Assembly (NCBI RefSeq): GCF_019320115.1 | Contig: NC_089598.1 | Span: 88,117,560-88,181,559 of the forward strand | DNA length: 64,000 bases | Source: Miscanthus floridulus | Lineage: Eukaryota; Streptophyta; Magnoliopsida; Poales; Poaceae | Reading direction: 5' to 3' | Shown: positions 21,780-34,549 of the stretch, piece after piece | Numbering within the stretch: the stretch's first letter is position 1 | Layout of the letters: each line of letters opens with the position of its first letter | Translations under genes and position numbers: made by a program | Notes under the pieces: generated by a model | Database searches by the model: none | The model's input: the letters and a program-made list of their open reading frames with translations, nothing else | What the model was told of the DNA's origin: nothing

Positions 21780-22843
21780 TCTGCTAATGACTCCATGAAC
21801 AAGAGAACATAAGGCAAATAGCGAGGTCTGTTCAAATAAATACTCCAGGTACTTTTAGGATAGTGGACAACCTAGGCAGGGAGGACATAAACTTTTCTGT
21901 GGCTCATGTCATGCCATCAGTGTTTTGTCCTCCCAACAAGGAAAATCAAATTTCATTCTAGGTGAACTGCAATCACTCTGTAGTCCGCATTGGCAGCCTC
22001 AGAACCGAATCCAATATTGTTCAGTCCAAATAGCTGCAGCGTGTTCATCGTATGCTTCAATGTCCATTTACTAGTACCATAGTCTTCAGAATCCAGATTA
22101 AAAGGCTAGACATATTGAAAATATCAACAATACATGACACAACTGACCCTGATCTCTATGGATGGACATTGCAGGACGTGGTGGCCTAAGAATTTTCCTC
22201 CATGTCTTTCTCTCTATATCAACAACTATGTGGGACACCTCCAGCATGTGCATAAAATCATTAAGAAACATAGTTCCTGAAAATTTGCATACTAGAATAT
22301 TCTCTGCCCATTCAGATTCTTTACACATCCATGCTCTAGTTTTGGATGAGTAGATACGGACAACCAACACCCCAGGTGATCTTACCCATAGTTCTACCAC
22401 ATGGAAGTGCGAGGAGATTTGGGATCGAACCCCAAGCAAGCTGAACCATAACAAATGTTTCTATGCGGAGGTACCACTGATTTGCTAGTCACTAGATTGC
22501 AGACAACATAGCAAAGCCCAACTCACCATCAGAGAAAGAGGCCTCTACAGCAATCTGAGATGACTAAATTCTAAATGGGGAAGGGCAAGAAGGAAAAGGA
22601 GGGGTATTCACTGGTGAAGCTGGCAAATCAACATTTGCCTTTTCAGTTACCATACATGAATTCGGCGACAAACTTAGGCAGCTCCTTATGGTGCTCGGAT
22701 TCGGAGATGAGGCGGTACCAGGAGCGACACACACACTTGCAGCTGCACAAGGTACGGGCGGTGAGGCGGCGGAGGATAAGGACTAAGACATCGTCTATGA
22801 GGATGTCTACTTCGTTTCTCTTGTTGGTGGCCTCCTCCTCCAT
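21780..22843 (-). pseudogene. F-box protein gene relic
   Basis: F-box proteins are substrate adaptors of SCF ubiquitin ligases. The minus-strand N-terminus at 22843-22643 has an F-box (IDDVLVLILRRL, then CKCVCRSWYRLI) at residues ~14-48. It ends in a stop soon after, where homologues continue. Further down, 22454-22098 encodes an F-box-associated-like region (HFHVVELWV, VRIYSSKTRAW, ESEWAEN, FLNDFMHML). Then 22090-21780 reads LKHTMNTLQLFG, DYRVIAVHLE and RKVYVLP in another frame, with internal stops. The middle section is missing or scrambled, so the gene is broken by frameshifts, stops and a deletion. Related repeat motifs lie on both sides, suggesting capture by or insertion of a transposon. 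A possible extra frame at 21490-21560 (KLIKECQSEGAEHIYL) may be a 3' relic. Confidence 0.82.
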
Positions 22844-24602
22844 CTTGACTCGGATGTGGTGGAGCGGGGCCGGTGATGGAAGCAGCAGCGCTGTCGCCTA
22901 AATCAGAGTAGGAGCACCTGCGGAGATGTGCTCATGAGCTCCTTAATGATCAGATGAAAGCTTGATTCATATTCAGATGAGATAAGAGGGGAATAAAATG
23001 CCAAGAAACATGGATAAGGGAAGTGCAAGAAAGCAATATCCTTGCCTTTGGATCTTGCGGCAGTGAGCCCGAGCGACCATGGCAGTGATGAGTTCCAGCC
23101 TGGTCACTGGTGGATCTATGTAGGCGTGCTGATGAGGCGTACCAGCGCGGAGCACTAGCTTGTCGGCGGTGAGTGATGGATTGCACGCTGATGAGTAGGT
23201 GAGGAATAGCAGCACTTGAGGAGGAGACGGATAGAGTGGCGGCTGGGTGGGTAGCGGTCTTTGTAAGCTAACTACAAACGTGCCAAAAATTCTAAAAACA
23301 TTCGGGAGTCTCACGTTGGCTTGCAAATTTTGATGATATCGACGGTGAAGGCTACCGGTGGTGGTGATTGGATCCTTAAAAAAGATGGTACATAGCACCT
23401 AACGATGGGCATGTCATACGAAAATTGATCATTGGAAAGGAGATGTAGCACCTAACGGCGAATAGCGGCGGTGATACAATTTTTTCAACAACGCTTATAT
23501 CCGACAGTGACATAATTGTACAATGTTGATACTAATTCAGCTGGACCTTAGTAGCTTACTGAACACATAGCATACTTTTTACAATAACATAGGATGCTAA
23601 CATGACAAAGTTCGTCAGCTGATGTTGCATAATAAAGGTACTGATCTCTAAAATAACAATGGACGCGATTACAGAGCCATACCATACTGCGGTTTGCAGA
23701 TACAAAGCAACACCCCACCAACATCACAGTGAGGTAACAGTGTTCAAAATCAACAAAAGATATTCTTTTTCGATAAACTCTGTTACAATTTTCATTCACC
23801 ATGTGTACAAAATAACAAGGATCTATCAGCAACTACAGTTACGATGGCAAAAACCTTGGCCCTGTTCTTCAACACTACTTCAGCAGTACTTTTCAGTGAA
23901 TGAAGAGTGTTTTCTCTCACAACAAATTAGCAGAAGCATCGGCATAAGCCAAATTTTAGCGATGACCGTAGGTTTATCCCCACACCGAGCGATGGACATC
24001 TCATGAAGCGTAGAAGCCGAACGAAGGCGTAACTAACCTTCATCGTGCCTCTAAATCTTCACCACGAGCAGGGACGATGCCTAGAAGAAGCCTAGGGAAG
24101 AACCACCTCGCAGAACTCACTCTAACATCTGAGAGGATGAGGATCCAGGCAAGGAGCCTTGCTCGCGCTGTCTTCATCAATGTCGGGGTGGAATGCTTGC
24201 CAAGGCATCGAGAGATCCTAGGTTGAGATCTGTGGGCTCAAAAGGTTTTCTGGCAATAGTAAGGCACCCTCATCCTCCCTCTAGGATTTCCTATAGATAT
24301 TCTGACCTGGAAGTCTCCCACACGCCAACCATCAACAAGCCTAGCTGTCGTGTCATCGGTGACCCGAGCCACCGAAGATGATATTGTTCTTCCCCATCTC
24401 TTCATGGAACTTCCTCTAACACCTAGGACGAACGACCACCAGCAGGTCACTGTAGAACCTAATCTTGAAAGCCTTCTCCCAGCAATGGCGAAGCCGCCGA
24501 AGTACGCCATGAACCATGGTGGATGAGTTGCCGCTCTCTTAGTCTAATGCTAAGGGATTTGGAGGGAGGGGAGGGGCAAGAGACTTAGTGCACCTAGACC
24601 TG
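22844..24602. other. Decayed repeat region, no gene recognised
   Basis: A minus-strand frame at 22973-23398 precedes the F-box start and could be its 5' leader, but it shows no domain. Short segments here and at 20656-20690 match the decayed region around 50.5 and 53.0 kb, pointing to an old dispersed family. Confidence 0.4.
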
Positions 24603-24924
24603 ACTTAAATACACCAGCCTTGAAGATGCACCCAGACTCAGTACAGTTAAGATGTGTGATCTAGGGAGCACACATCAGGAAAGACAAGGTATACGACAGT
24701 TCCTAGCGTAATAAGTGGTGGGGACGATATTGGAATTGAAGTTGGGACATTCAACACTCACGCACTTAAATACGCCAGCCTTGAAGATGCACCCAGACTC
24801 AGTACAGTTAAGATGTGTGATCTAGGGAGCATGCATCAGGGAAGATGAGGTATACGATGTTTCCCGACGTAATAAGTGGTGGACACGGTGTTGGAAGTTG
24901 GGACGACATTCAACACTCATGCAC
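24603..24924. repeat. Tandem duplication, unit about 161 bp, two copies
   Basis: Copies 24603-24763 and 24764-24924 both begin 'acttaaatac(a/g)ccagcc' and share long identical blocks such as 'gatgcacccagactcagt' and 'gtgatctagggagca'. They differ by scattered substitutions and small indels. Confidence 0.9.
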
Positions 24925-27380
24925 GCTTCTGTGAGTTTTGGGCTTCCTTTGCATCTTCCCAGATTGTAGTGTGAACACATTGTGGCAGAACCGCTAAATC
25001 TAATGCCTCCTAGGAGTACTTATCTTCCATTAGACACTAAGTACTCAAGGGAGGACACCAAATTACGCAGTTTCATTGGGCACACCCCGAGGGAGAACCC
25101 AAAAATCCACATTTTTTCCATCAGAATCACAAATGAGAGAATAAAGCTTACATCATTCTTAACCATTTCTTACATCACTTTTATTGCAATATCAGAGTAT
25201 AATATTTACTGTTGATAATAGCAGAATATGATCATGTTATCAGACTTAAGAACAATTTAATTTAATAGCGGAATATAAACATGTGATCAGAATTACAACA
25301 GAAATAAATATCTATTCATGACATGATAAAGCATCGATATATAAACTATGACAACAGATTATAAAACTTTCATTTATAAAAATATTTAGTGAGAGTTATA
25401 AATAAAAACTATGATCGCAGCATAAAGAAAATCCTCTATGAGCCCACCAGGAGGAATCCACACACAAGGGTCAGCTCTAGCATCCACCTGTCACCTGCAA
25501 CAGGGGGAAATAAAACCCTGAGTACTCAATTGTACTCAGCAAGACTTACCCGATAGGAAAAAATAAAAAAACTCCAAGGATATGACAAGAGAGTAACAAG
25601 TCTTTCCTGCGCCCATACCCAAGTGTGTACTTGGGATAATAAGTCTATGACATGCCTGGGACCCAATGCAATGGCCGGTCCTTAACCGACACAGACAGGG
25701 AAAACAATGTAACCAAGCCATACCCCATTGGTCGTGGAACACAACCTCTTACACCCACCAATATCCAAACCATATCCCTGTCCAGTCACCATTTTTCCTT
25801 TCCACCATTTATATTTTCCAAGTGATAATAATACAGTAATATATTTCCTATCTCTCGCGAGTCACAGGCAATCACTCGACTTCTACTGGAGTCCTGTAGC
25901 ATAGCAATCGACACGATCCTATCATACTAGTAAGGCTCATAGGATAAAAACATATATGCAAGTGGGTTTCATTCAATTCCTTAAAACTTAATGCACAATT
26001 ATAATTTAAAGTACAGAAAAGTAGGGGGTTATGCACCGGGGCTTGCCTGAGTAAAATATAACCAAAAGTTAGCATTCCATCTTGGCGACACGATCTCCAA
26101 AAGTGCTATTTCACCAGCATCTCCCGATGACTCCATGATCCATCGTCGTCCCTATTATGGTGTGCAATGTGATGAAGAGATGATGCAACAGTTAATTAAC
26201 CAGGCAACAACAACTCTTAAAACAGAGTACATACTACGAACTAACAAGCTAGCTCTAATGACTAATGTAATAATCTACGTATCAATATCATCGAGAAAGA
26301 TGTCATTTCCCAACAAGTGTTTTAGTCAAGAAAGCCCAAGACATTTCTTTTATATATTTCATTGATTTAATATATATCCAAACTAGGGCTCAATAGTTAA
26401 CCTAGCAAACTAATTATTATTGTGCTACAAAAATTACAATGAGCAGCTAATAATATTAGTAATTTATTGTAAAATTTTTAGAGTCAATACTATCACCAAT
26501 TTATCATAGAAATTCCTACAAGTTCACATTTTAACACTATTAAACACGTTAAAATAATTAGAGCAACCTTGGAAACATTTTCAAACTAAAAATACCAATT
26601 ACGCTAATAGATAGATCATGATTTTAGGAGCCTAACAAAATTAGTTTCACCATTTTTGGACACCTACATAATTTTATATTGATTTTACAAGTTTGCTTCA
26701 ACATTAAATTAGAAAATATCTCAAAAATGAAAAGGGCCAGCGGCAACTAAACTGGCCCAGCAGCCCAGGCGGATGGCCGCGCGGCGGCCCAAGCGGCAGG
26801 TAGGCCCAGACGGGGATGGGCGCGCACGCGCGGCCACATGACGCGGTGAGCGCTGCCCATCGTGACACGAATGGCCTAGGCACGGCGGCAATAGGCCGAC
26901 CTAGCAAGCCGGCTCACGCGGCCAGTCAAGGCGGCGTACAATCATGAAGAGGCCCCTGGGTTTCCTCGAAATTAACTAAGCCCCTATTAGCAAATCTATG
27001 AGTCTAGCATTTATGCAAAATGGACAAAGTAAAAATCTCTATTTGCCTTCAAGTCCTTTTCTACCTTGAAACAGAGCACCGAGCAGGGGAAGTACTCCGC
27101 CGGCCGATGGACGGCTCACCGACGGCGGTGTAGTTGCAGGGCGGCATGGGGAGGTGCGCGAACCATGGTCGGACCTAGCCTGGCCACAGCGTGGACCGAG
27201 GCGGGACACCGCACGATGACCATACGCGCACACCGTGGCGGCGCAACTCAGTGGCTCCGGCCACACGAATGTGAGGTGGCAGTGGTGCTGGCAGGGTGGC
27301 TCCTCAGCACCGGACAGCATGGCATGCTCACGCGCATGGTGGCTGTCGCGCTGGGAGGGGCAGCGCCGAGATGCGATGGT

Positions 27381-30300
27381 TGTCACACCCCAAAATTTTT
27401 AATTTTGGGTTGTGCATAGAAAACACTAATTAAAATAAATGTTTTGATATTTGGATAAAATTTACCAATCTTAGTTTGAACTAGCGTGAGCTTAGTTATA
27501 GGGAAAATGTGAATTTTCAAGCTTTTCCAAATTAATTTGACGAGCTATTGCTTGATGTGATGCTTGGTTGTTGATTTATTTCATGTTGTGAGAAAAGATT
27601 TTAAAAATGCGTTTAGTAAGTCGATCTTCTTTCTCCAGCAATTCTTAGTCTTTCTCACCGATCAAATTCCTTGTTTTCCGACTTAATATTTGCTTGAGAA
27701 GTATCCTAAAATATTTTCCATGAAATCCAAATCACTCCTTCCTGCTCACTATTCATCAACCTATCTCCATGGATACCTCGGGAATTTCTTTGGCTTTTTC
27801 CGGAACTTGTTCTCACTTGTTTGTGAGTATAGTCTAATTTTTAAATGCTCCAAAATATCTTTTCATGAGCTCCGAATACTTTATTTGGGTTCGTCTTGTT
27901 CTAAATTATCTCTGAGAATTTTTCCTGAATTTTCGGAGCCTTCGGAGTATTTTTCGTGGCTTAAAATTCAATTCTAGGCTTTTCTAGAATTATTTTATCC
28001 ATGAAATTAATTAATTCCGAAAATAATGAAACATCTCAGATTTCCTCATGCCCAAAGGCCCATGTCTTTATTTACTAATGGGCTTTAATAATTAATTAGG
28101 CATATTAGTAAAGGTGTAGGGTGCAACATCAATTAGTACCATATTACTAGTCGATGTAGATGTGGGGAGTTCTCCACCCTATATATATGTACCAATCTCT
28201 TGAACTAAGCACACCAAAACTACCGAACGAGGAGTCCTAGCCCCGGTTGGCCCCGACGTCGCTCCGTGGCAATGCAGCTACTCGTTGATGGTGCCGCACC
28301 GTGCGTACGCGCTGGCACTGCCAACGTCCATCGTCAACGTCGATTTCAGCAAGGCTAAGCCTTTGTCGTTCCACGTGGGTGAGCACATTTAAAGATAAAA
28401 ACCTCTGTATCTTATTCTTCATCATACATTGCCTGAACCCAGATCTTGGCATGCAGCTTCTGTTTGTTTCGCTGCAGACATATTCTGTCCATGGGATCGG
28501 CAACCTCCTTGCTCCACTGCCCTGCGAGCCCCAGCAGCATAGCTGCCGTCCAACCCACCTGCAGTTCATCGGACATGGAGTTCGGCAGCTTGTTGCTTCA
28601 TTCAATGCTGTTGCCTACGTACAGTTTCTATGCAACCTGGTGTTCGACCCGTTCTGGAGTTCTATCGCCCGATCTGTTCCGACTTCAGCATTGCTCTTCT
28701 TTGGTAAGAAACCGTGCACGATGGATCTCTCTATTTTTTTATCTGTTCATTCACATCACCGGCCGTGGCGCATGGCAGCACCGTGCAATGCTCTGCATGT
28801 TCGTAGCTGAATCCGATTAGCTTGATGACATCAATCGATGACATCATGTATGTTTTGTGGCCGTTTTTCATTACGAGAATAAATCTAGAAATACTATAGA
28901 AATACACATAAATATAAACACTCATCGTGAGACGTCCATTCCAGTAGCATAGCTTTGAGCCGACGTGGTCTACGTGTCGATATTTATGTGCCACATGCTT
29001 TTGTAATATATTTATTTGAATATCAAATTGGTTAATGATTATGCAAACATGTTTCTAAATAAAACCAATTTAGGGCGAGGTCGATCATTTTATATTTAAC
29101 TGTTAACTTGATTAAAGTCAAATTAAATGTGTTTCAGTATATTATGCCTATGCTAAACATGGACATATCATATTCGTTTGGATAGTTTCACGTGCACTCG
29201 TCTTTCGCTAAGTTAAAGTTTAATAATTTGATCGCATGCTTATAATTAAAATATAATTAATTATACTTTAGTTTTCTTTATTCAAACATAAATTTGACTT
29301 ATCGAATATGTACTTTCACTCGCTGAAAATTCTTCTAAAGTTAGCATGTTCACGCCGTAGCTTTTCGGCTTGTTCTCCCATATATAGTTACATACCAAAT
29401 TGATTAAATGTTATTAGTTTTATAATAAAAACAATATAGGTTTAACGTTCCCCTTTTATATATCAAATGTTAATTTGATTTATTAGAACATGAATATATT
29501 TAATTTATACCCCGCTTGGTCTAAACACGTTAGGCATGAATCTCGTTTAAATTCTTATCATGAATAATGTTTGTTTGCTTATAACGATTCTTCAAAATAA
29601 AATATGACTAGACTGAACTCGGTGTTTTAATTAAAAATAATAATATAAATTGACTAAGTTATATTCTGCACATGATCCTATGTAATTAAAAGTAAACCAT
29701 GTGCCTAGTCTTTTCTTTTATAATATAAAACTCCCGGCCATCGTCTCTTGTTCATCGTAGTTCCGATTAGAGTGTTTCTCCCGTCTGTGTGATCGTAGCA
29801 ATGCGTATGTTGGTTTTCAAACATTTTTATTGATTGATGTATTGTTCTAATCTACTATGTTTGCAATGCATGTTTGTTCGGATGCTTGTGTGGTGTCTTG
29901 TGATCGGTCTCAGTCGGTGAGTTTTGCGTTGGTGATCTATAAGAAGTTGGAGATCAAGAAGAAGTTTACTGAAGGTTTTGGCTACAAGAAAAGAAGATAA
30001 GAGTTTAAGGCAAGTATAGCTTGGGTTTTCTTTCTATGACCATGATCTTGGGCTTGTTTAATGAAATGTGATATAAACATAAATGATGAATGTTATCCTT
30101 TGGCAAAAGCTAGGATTTACAGTACAACTGTGAGGGCTATATGGCTCTGGCTTTAGCTCAGTATGAGGTCTTGTTCTAGCCGGCTTAGAGGATACTGCGA
30201 GTTGGGTATAGGACAGCCTCTGTCTTGTTGAGCCTAGCTATGGAAGCGGCCTTTTATTTTTTTTGGAAGGGGGGTTCCTATATCCGATGACCCTGCGGCC

Positions 30301-30882
30301 CTTCCCGGTTAGACAGAACCTTTGAAAGGCTTCATAGTGAACCCTGCCGACCTTCCTTGGTAGTGGGTTAAGAGGCTGATCACCTCGGGCGAAAGGGCAA
30401 ATCACGACTCACAGTGAAAGTGTACACCTCTACGCAGAGTTTAATAAACTGGTATACTAGCCGTGCCCACGGATACGGGCGGCCCGGAAAACTGAGGGAA
30501 TTGTTGTATGTTCATTTAAATTGCTTATGTGCAATTCATTATTCAATTACACTTGATCATGTGGTTATGGATTACAATACCTTGTTGCTATATTTGCGGA
30601 GTTCGACATGGACTCACTCTTGCTATTCCCCCCACACCTCAGGAGAAGTTTTAGGCTTGTGATCAACCAGTCAGTTGGATCCAGTGGAGTGAAGTTTGCC
30701 CCCGGAGATTAGAGTTGTCTATCCGTTGATTGCTTTATAAGGTTATCTCTTTTACTAAGTTCGCTATATATTAAGCATTGTGAATTGATACCGCCCCTTC
30801 ATTTGTAGCTATATGTGAGGTTTGATTACCAGGGCTCACATATGGTGTGCATTTGGCTTTGTCCTTAAAACCGGGTGTTACA
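27381..30882 (+). mobile_element. Solo LTR of a second gypsy-like family, about 3.5 kb
   Basis: It runs from TGTCACACCCC to GGGTGTTACA. The flanks ATGGT (27376-27380) and ACGGT (30883-30887) are a near-perfect 5-bp duplication. The unbroken target 'gcgatggtccagc(a/g)cggaccgg' survives near 39010 in the partner LTR, which proves the boundaries. A TATA box TATATATAT lies at 28180-28188, and 'gggcggcccggaaaactgaggg' is near 30477. No internal region is present. Confidence 0.9.
28180..28188 (+). promoter_or_regulatory. TATA box of the nested solo LTR
   Basis: TATATATAT follows 'ccaccc' and is 800 bp from the LTR start. It marks the likely U3/R boundary region of this LTR. Confidence 0.55.
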
Positions 30883-32643
30883 ACGGTCCAGCGCGGACCG
30901 GATGGGCATGGCGGCCACATGTGGCCGCGGCAGGGAAGGAAGAGGAGGGGGTGCCGATGTTGAGAGCTATGGTCCAACGTGGTCAGTGGGGCACGCGACG
31001 GATGGGCAGGAGCCAAGGTCGGCAATGGAGGCTCAGGCGGCAGTGGGCCAGCCATGGCAGGGCGTCGTGGGGCAATGTTGGGGCGAGGGAACTGTAGGGC
31101 CGGTGTGGCCACAGGGCACGCGCGCTGATGCGTTGAACCGGGCAACGGCGGGTGCAGCCATGGCGTGTGCAGCAGGGCAGCGGTAGCCACGAACAACAAT
31201 AGGAGCCAAACAGGAGGGGACGCCAGCGCTACACGCAGAGGAGTGGGGGAGATCACCAAGGGATGAGCAGCAGGGAGCAGAGCGGGACAGAGTGGTTCGG
31301 CGCGCTCGCGAGGGAGGGACCAACGACGAGCGAGGAGGGAGGCGCAGGGACGGTGGCCCATCGATGGTGCTCCTGGGGCTTGGGTGACTCATTGACCTGG
31401 TGGTGGAGCTACGTACGTGATGGCTCGGGAGATGGTCATCGATCCCAAAAGAATTTGATGGAGCGGCCATGTCGACCTTGGCGGTAGAGGAAAAAGGGAT
31501 GGAGGGAGAGGCAGGACTGACTCGGCCTGACCTTGCCTTGGCGCGATGTGACTGAGCGATAGTGGCACATGCTGGCACAGACACGTCGGGTGCACGGCTC
31601 TACGGAAGCTGGTAGAGACAAGACAGAGAGGGACAGTAAAGGCAGGCAAAGACAAGACCGAGGCAAGTAAGGCAGGCAACAGAGGCAAGACAAGAGGCAT
31701 TGATGGTGCTGCAAGGTGAAGCGACGGAGCTAGCAGTCGGACGGTGGTGCTTAGCGGGGATGGCAGCAACTGAGGCTTGCCCATGCTGCGATGGCGTGCT
31801 ACCGATAGGGTGCTCCCGCTAAGCGCTGCTAGTACCATGATCTGCTATCGATGCATGCATATTTGCTCTATGCGCTGGTGGCTTCGGTAGCTCGGGTAGA
31901 TGGAACGAATGGCCAAGAGCGAGCGAGGCGAGGTAGCTGAGGTGAGTGGCCGAGATCATTCGCTACAGTTGCTGATTTATGAATAGAGCACCAATGACAC
32001 ATCCCCAACGCGTTCTATATTATTGTCGCACTATAAAAATCACTTTTCAAATTGACTATTATTTATCGACACAAACTACAAACAGGTTTTCCATTTATGT
32101 TCCTTTTCAACTAATTTTGAAACTGACAAACATCACATCAATACTCGAAACAAACATACTAACACACTCATGATGTTCGTACCTTGCTGGTGAAATAAAT
32201 TTTCTACCCACATTATATATCATTTTAGCTCTCAAATATTCATTTTCCAAGCCGACTATATTTTCAAACACGGTTAAAGCACTAGAGTTTATTACTCGAT
32301 ATTTTAAATGCAACAAAAATCATACTCTGATTTTTACCTAAATACTATATACCAGTCGTATTGTATTTTTGTTTATAAAATTAGTTCTTCATGCTTAATC
32401 AAATAAACAAGCCATTCACCCTTTTATTTGCTATCAGACATTTTTAAGCACTAGTCCATATGTCACACTAACTCATAGAAACAAAATAGCTTGGAACTGA
32501 TTAACTCGTTGTTCAATAATATTCGCCAAAATTAACACTTTTAAACATAAGCCAAATTTTAAAATCCAAGAAAATCATTTCGGTAAACCCTCTTAGGTCT
32601 AAACATCGGTGCTAAGCAAGCTCGTAACACCAGAGGTGTTACA

Positions 32644-34549
32644 ACCAACCCCCCTAAAAAGAATCTCGTCCTGAGATTCGAAGCAAGAATCAGAAGAGGG
32701 TAGAACGCGATTACATTTCATAGATAAGAAATTACACGAAAGATTATACGACTTTGAATACTAAACCACACAGGGATTCAGAGATACATGGTTAAGAGCA
32801 ACCTAATCCAACCGAGACTTAATCCAGAAGTCGAGATAGATGAGGGCAATGGAGAAACAACAAGATAATGATTATCCAAAACATGGCGTATGACCAACAG
32901 ATCTATAAACAGGAGACTGAGAAGTCAAACATCGTGAACCCTAAGACCGAACAAACCAACGATAGACTTGAACTTCTACGAAAACCAGATCCTTCTTCTC
33001 AGATTACACAATCACCTTTGACTGACGAGCCTAGTTCCACAATGACGACTAGGATCTCGTAGCTCTGCTCTGAATGCGAGGGGAATGGGGATGAAGGAGA
33101 AGAGCAAAGACCAAGGGCATCTTATAGAGGCAAACGGAGGTGGGGCGCAACACACCGGAAGTGGAGGCAGTGTGAAGGGGGTACACAGATGGTTCATGTT
33201 GTGGGGATAAACATGGCCATGGTGCGCTCCCTGTGCCAGCGAGCGGAGGGGAAATAAAGGAGGGGAGATAAGAGGGTGTGCTCGACAAGGGAGGCGTGCG
33301 GGCGGTAGTGTCCCCAAAAGAAGAAAGAAGGGAGGGGGGGGGTTGGTACGGGGGTCGAGGCGTGGGGGTCGAGAGCTGACCAGATGCTAGGAAAAAGGAA
33401 AAGCACACAATGCACAAGGACGGCGAGTGCGGCACGATGGCATGGCCACGTGAAAATGGGGTGCTAATGGGCACGACACAGACGGCATCCGCAGGGCATG
33501 CAGCGAAATAACCCAGCATGTGTAGCATGGTCAAACTAAACACAAGGTTTTAGACATGGTGTCCACTCAGGCTTTTACAATTACTCCTGACTACCCACGG
33601 CTACTTTTCTCGCTACTCTTCTTTTGCTTTCCCTTCCTTGGCCACATCCATCTTTCATGTAGACTAAGACCATGTCATACGTTCTTCCTCCAAAACCACC
33701 TCCTCTTGTTTCCTTGCGAGAACACTATTTCATCAACCTATTGTAGATTTCCCGTTTGAACACCCGAATATTTCCAAGGAGAATATTTGTAGCAAAAAAG
33801 GTACGGCGGTGTAACTTGGTAAAGGTACTTCGTCAACAAGCTCGATACCAGCGCGTGCCGAGCAGCGTCACCATGTGGCAGTTGTTCCACAGGGAGCCCT
33901 CGGTTTCGTCACGGCACCATAAGTTATTAAACAGGCAACTATTACCAACTTGCACGCCATGAAGGCGGTGGGGTCATAGACCACAGAATAAGGGGAGTAT
34001 TGCAAGGGAAGATTCAAACAACATGGGTTCCCTTCACAACAAGGAACAAGGAATTCAAATCCAACGACAGATTTGATTTAAAGAGATTCAAGTGTTCTGC
34101 TGGGACATCCATAATTAGTCGGTACAGTGTCCTATGTTCTCCAATCACAACTGGTTTGTGAACCTTTAAACGGTAACTTCTCTTGGAACCCTCTTAGCAT
34201 CATCCTTGAAAACCATAAGCACGTCTATAGAGACATGGGGCAGATGGACGCAATAAACACAGCGAAATAAACAAAATGCACATTCCAATGGTCTTATACG
34301 GGTACATCATACAGGCATTCACTCTCCCCTTCTCAACACAACATTCACCTTTCCTATGGCGGACGATCTCCACAACTACGGATGACAACAACGACAAGAG
34401 TACAATTCCGGAGGATAGCGATGAAAAGCACTACTACTATGGGTACATCATCCCAAGGCAACTAATCTACTCTGGACCATGCATCTTCATTCCTAGGCTC
34501 AATGGATTCTTCTACCACCCTGGCTATGGATCTACCTCCTCTCTTGGCA
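32644..34549 (-). other. 3' internal region of the Tekay-like element, non-coding
   Basis: It begins with the polypurine tract (minus strand CTTTTTAGGGGGGTTGGT), next to the 3' LTR. It then holds AT-rich sequence and a GC-rich minus-strand frame (33049-33543) without a recognised domain. No pol motif such as YxDD or a DTG protease was found. Confidence 0.6.

Larger units (their letters stand above)
24981..32643 (-). repeat. 3' LTR of the Tekay-like element (contains a nested solo LTR)
   Basis: Without the nested insertion (27381-30887) this LTR is about 4.16 kb. It aligns by eye with 36142-40512 over most of its length, with scattered substitutions. It lacks a segment of about 470 bp present in the other LTR at 36750-37200. 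Its centre (26.7-27.4 and 30.9-31.9 kb) is GC-rich with long open frames on both strands, which I do not count as genes. Confidence 0.85.

Noticed and set aside
30771..31838. Long proline/serine-rich frames on both strands (up to 196 codons)
   Set aside because: They lie inside the GC-rich centre of a retrotransposon LTR and show no domain; listed only as a finding because the partner LTR keeps one of them open.
33049..33543. 164-codon minus-strand frame as a possible envelope-like ORF of the Tekay-like element
   Set aside because: Proline/serine-rich with no clear signal peptide plus transmembrane pattern and no similarity that I recognise; too weak to call.
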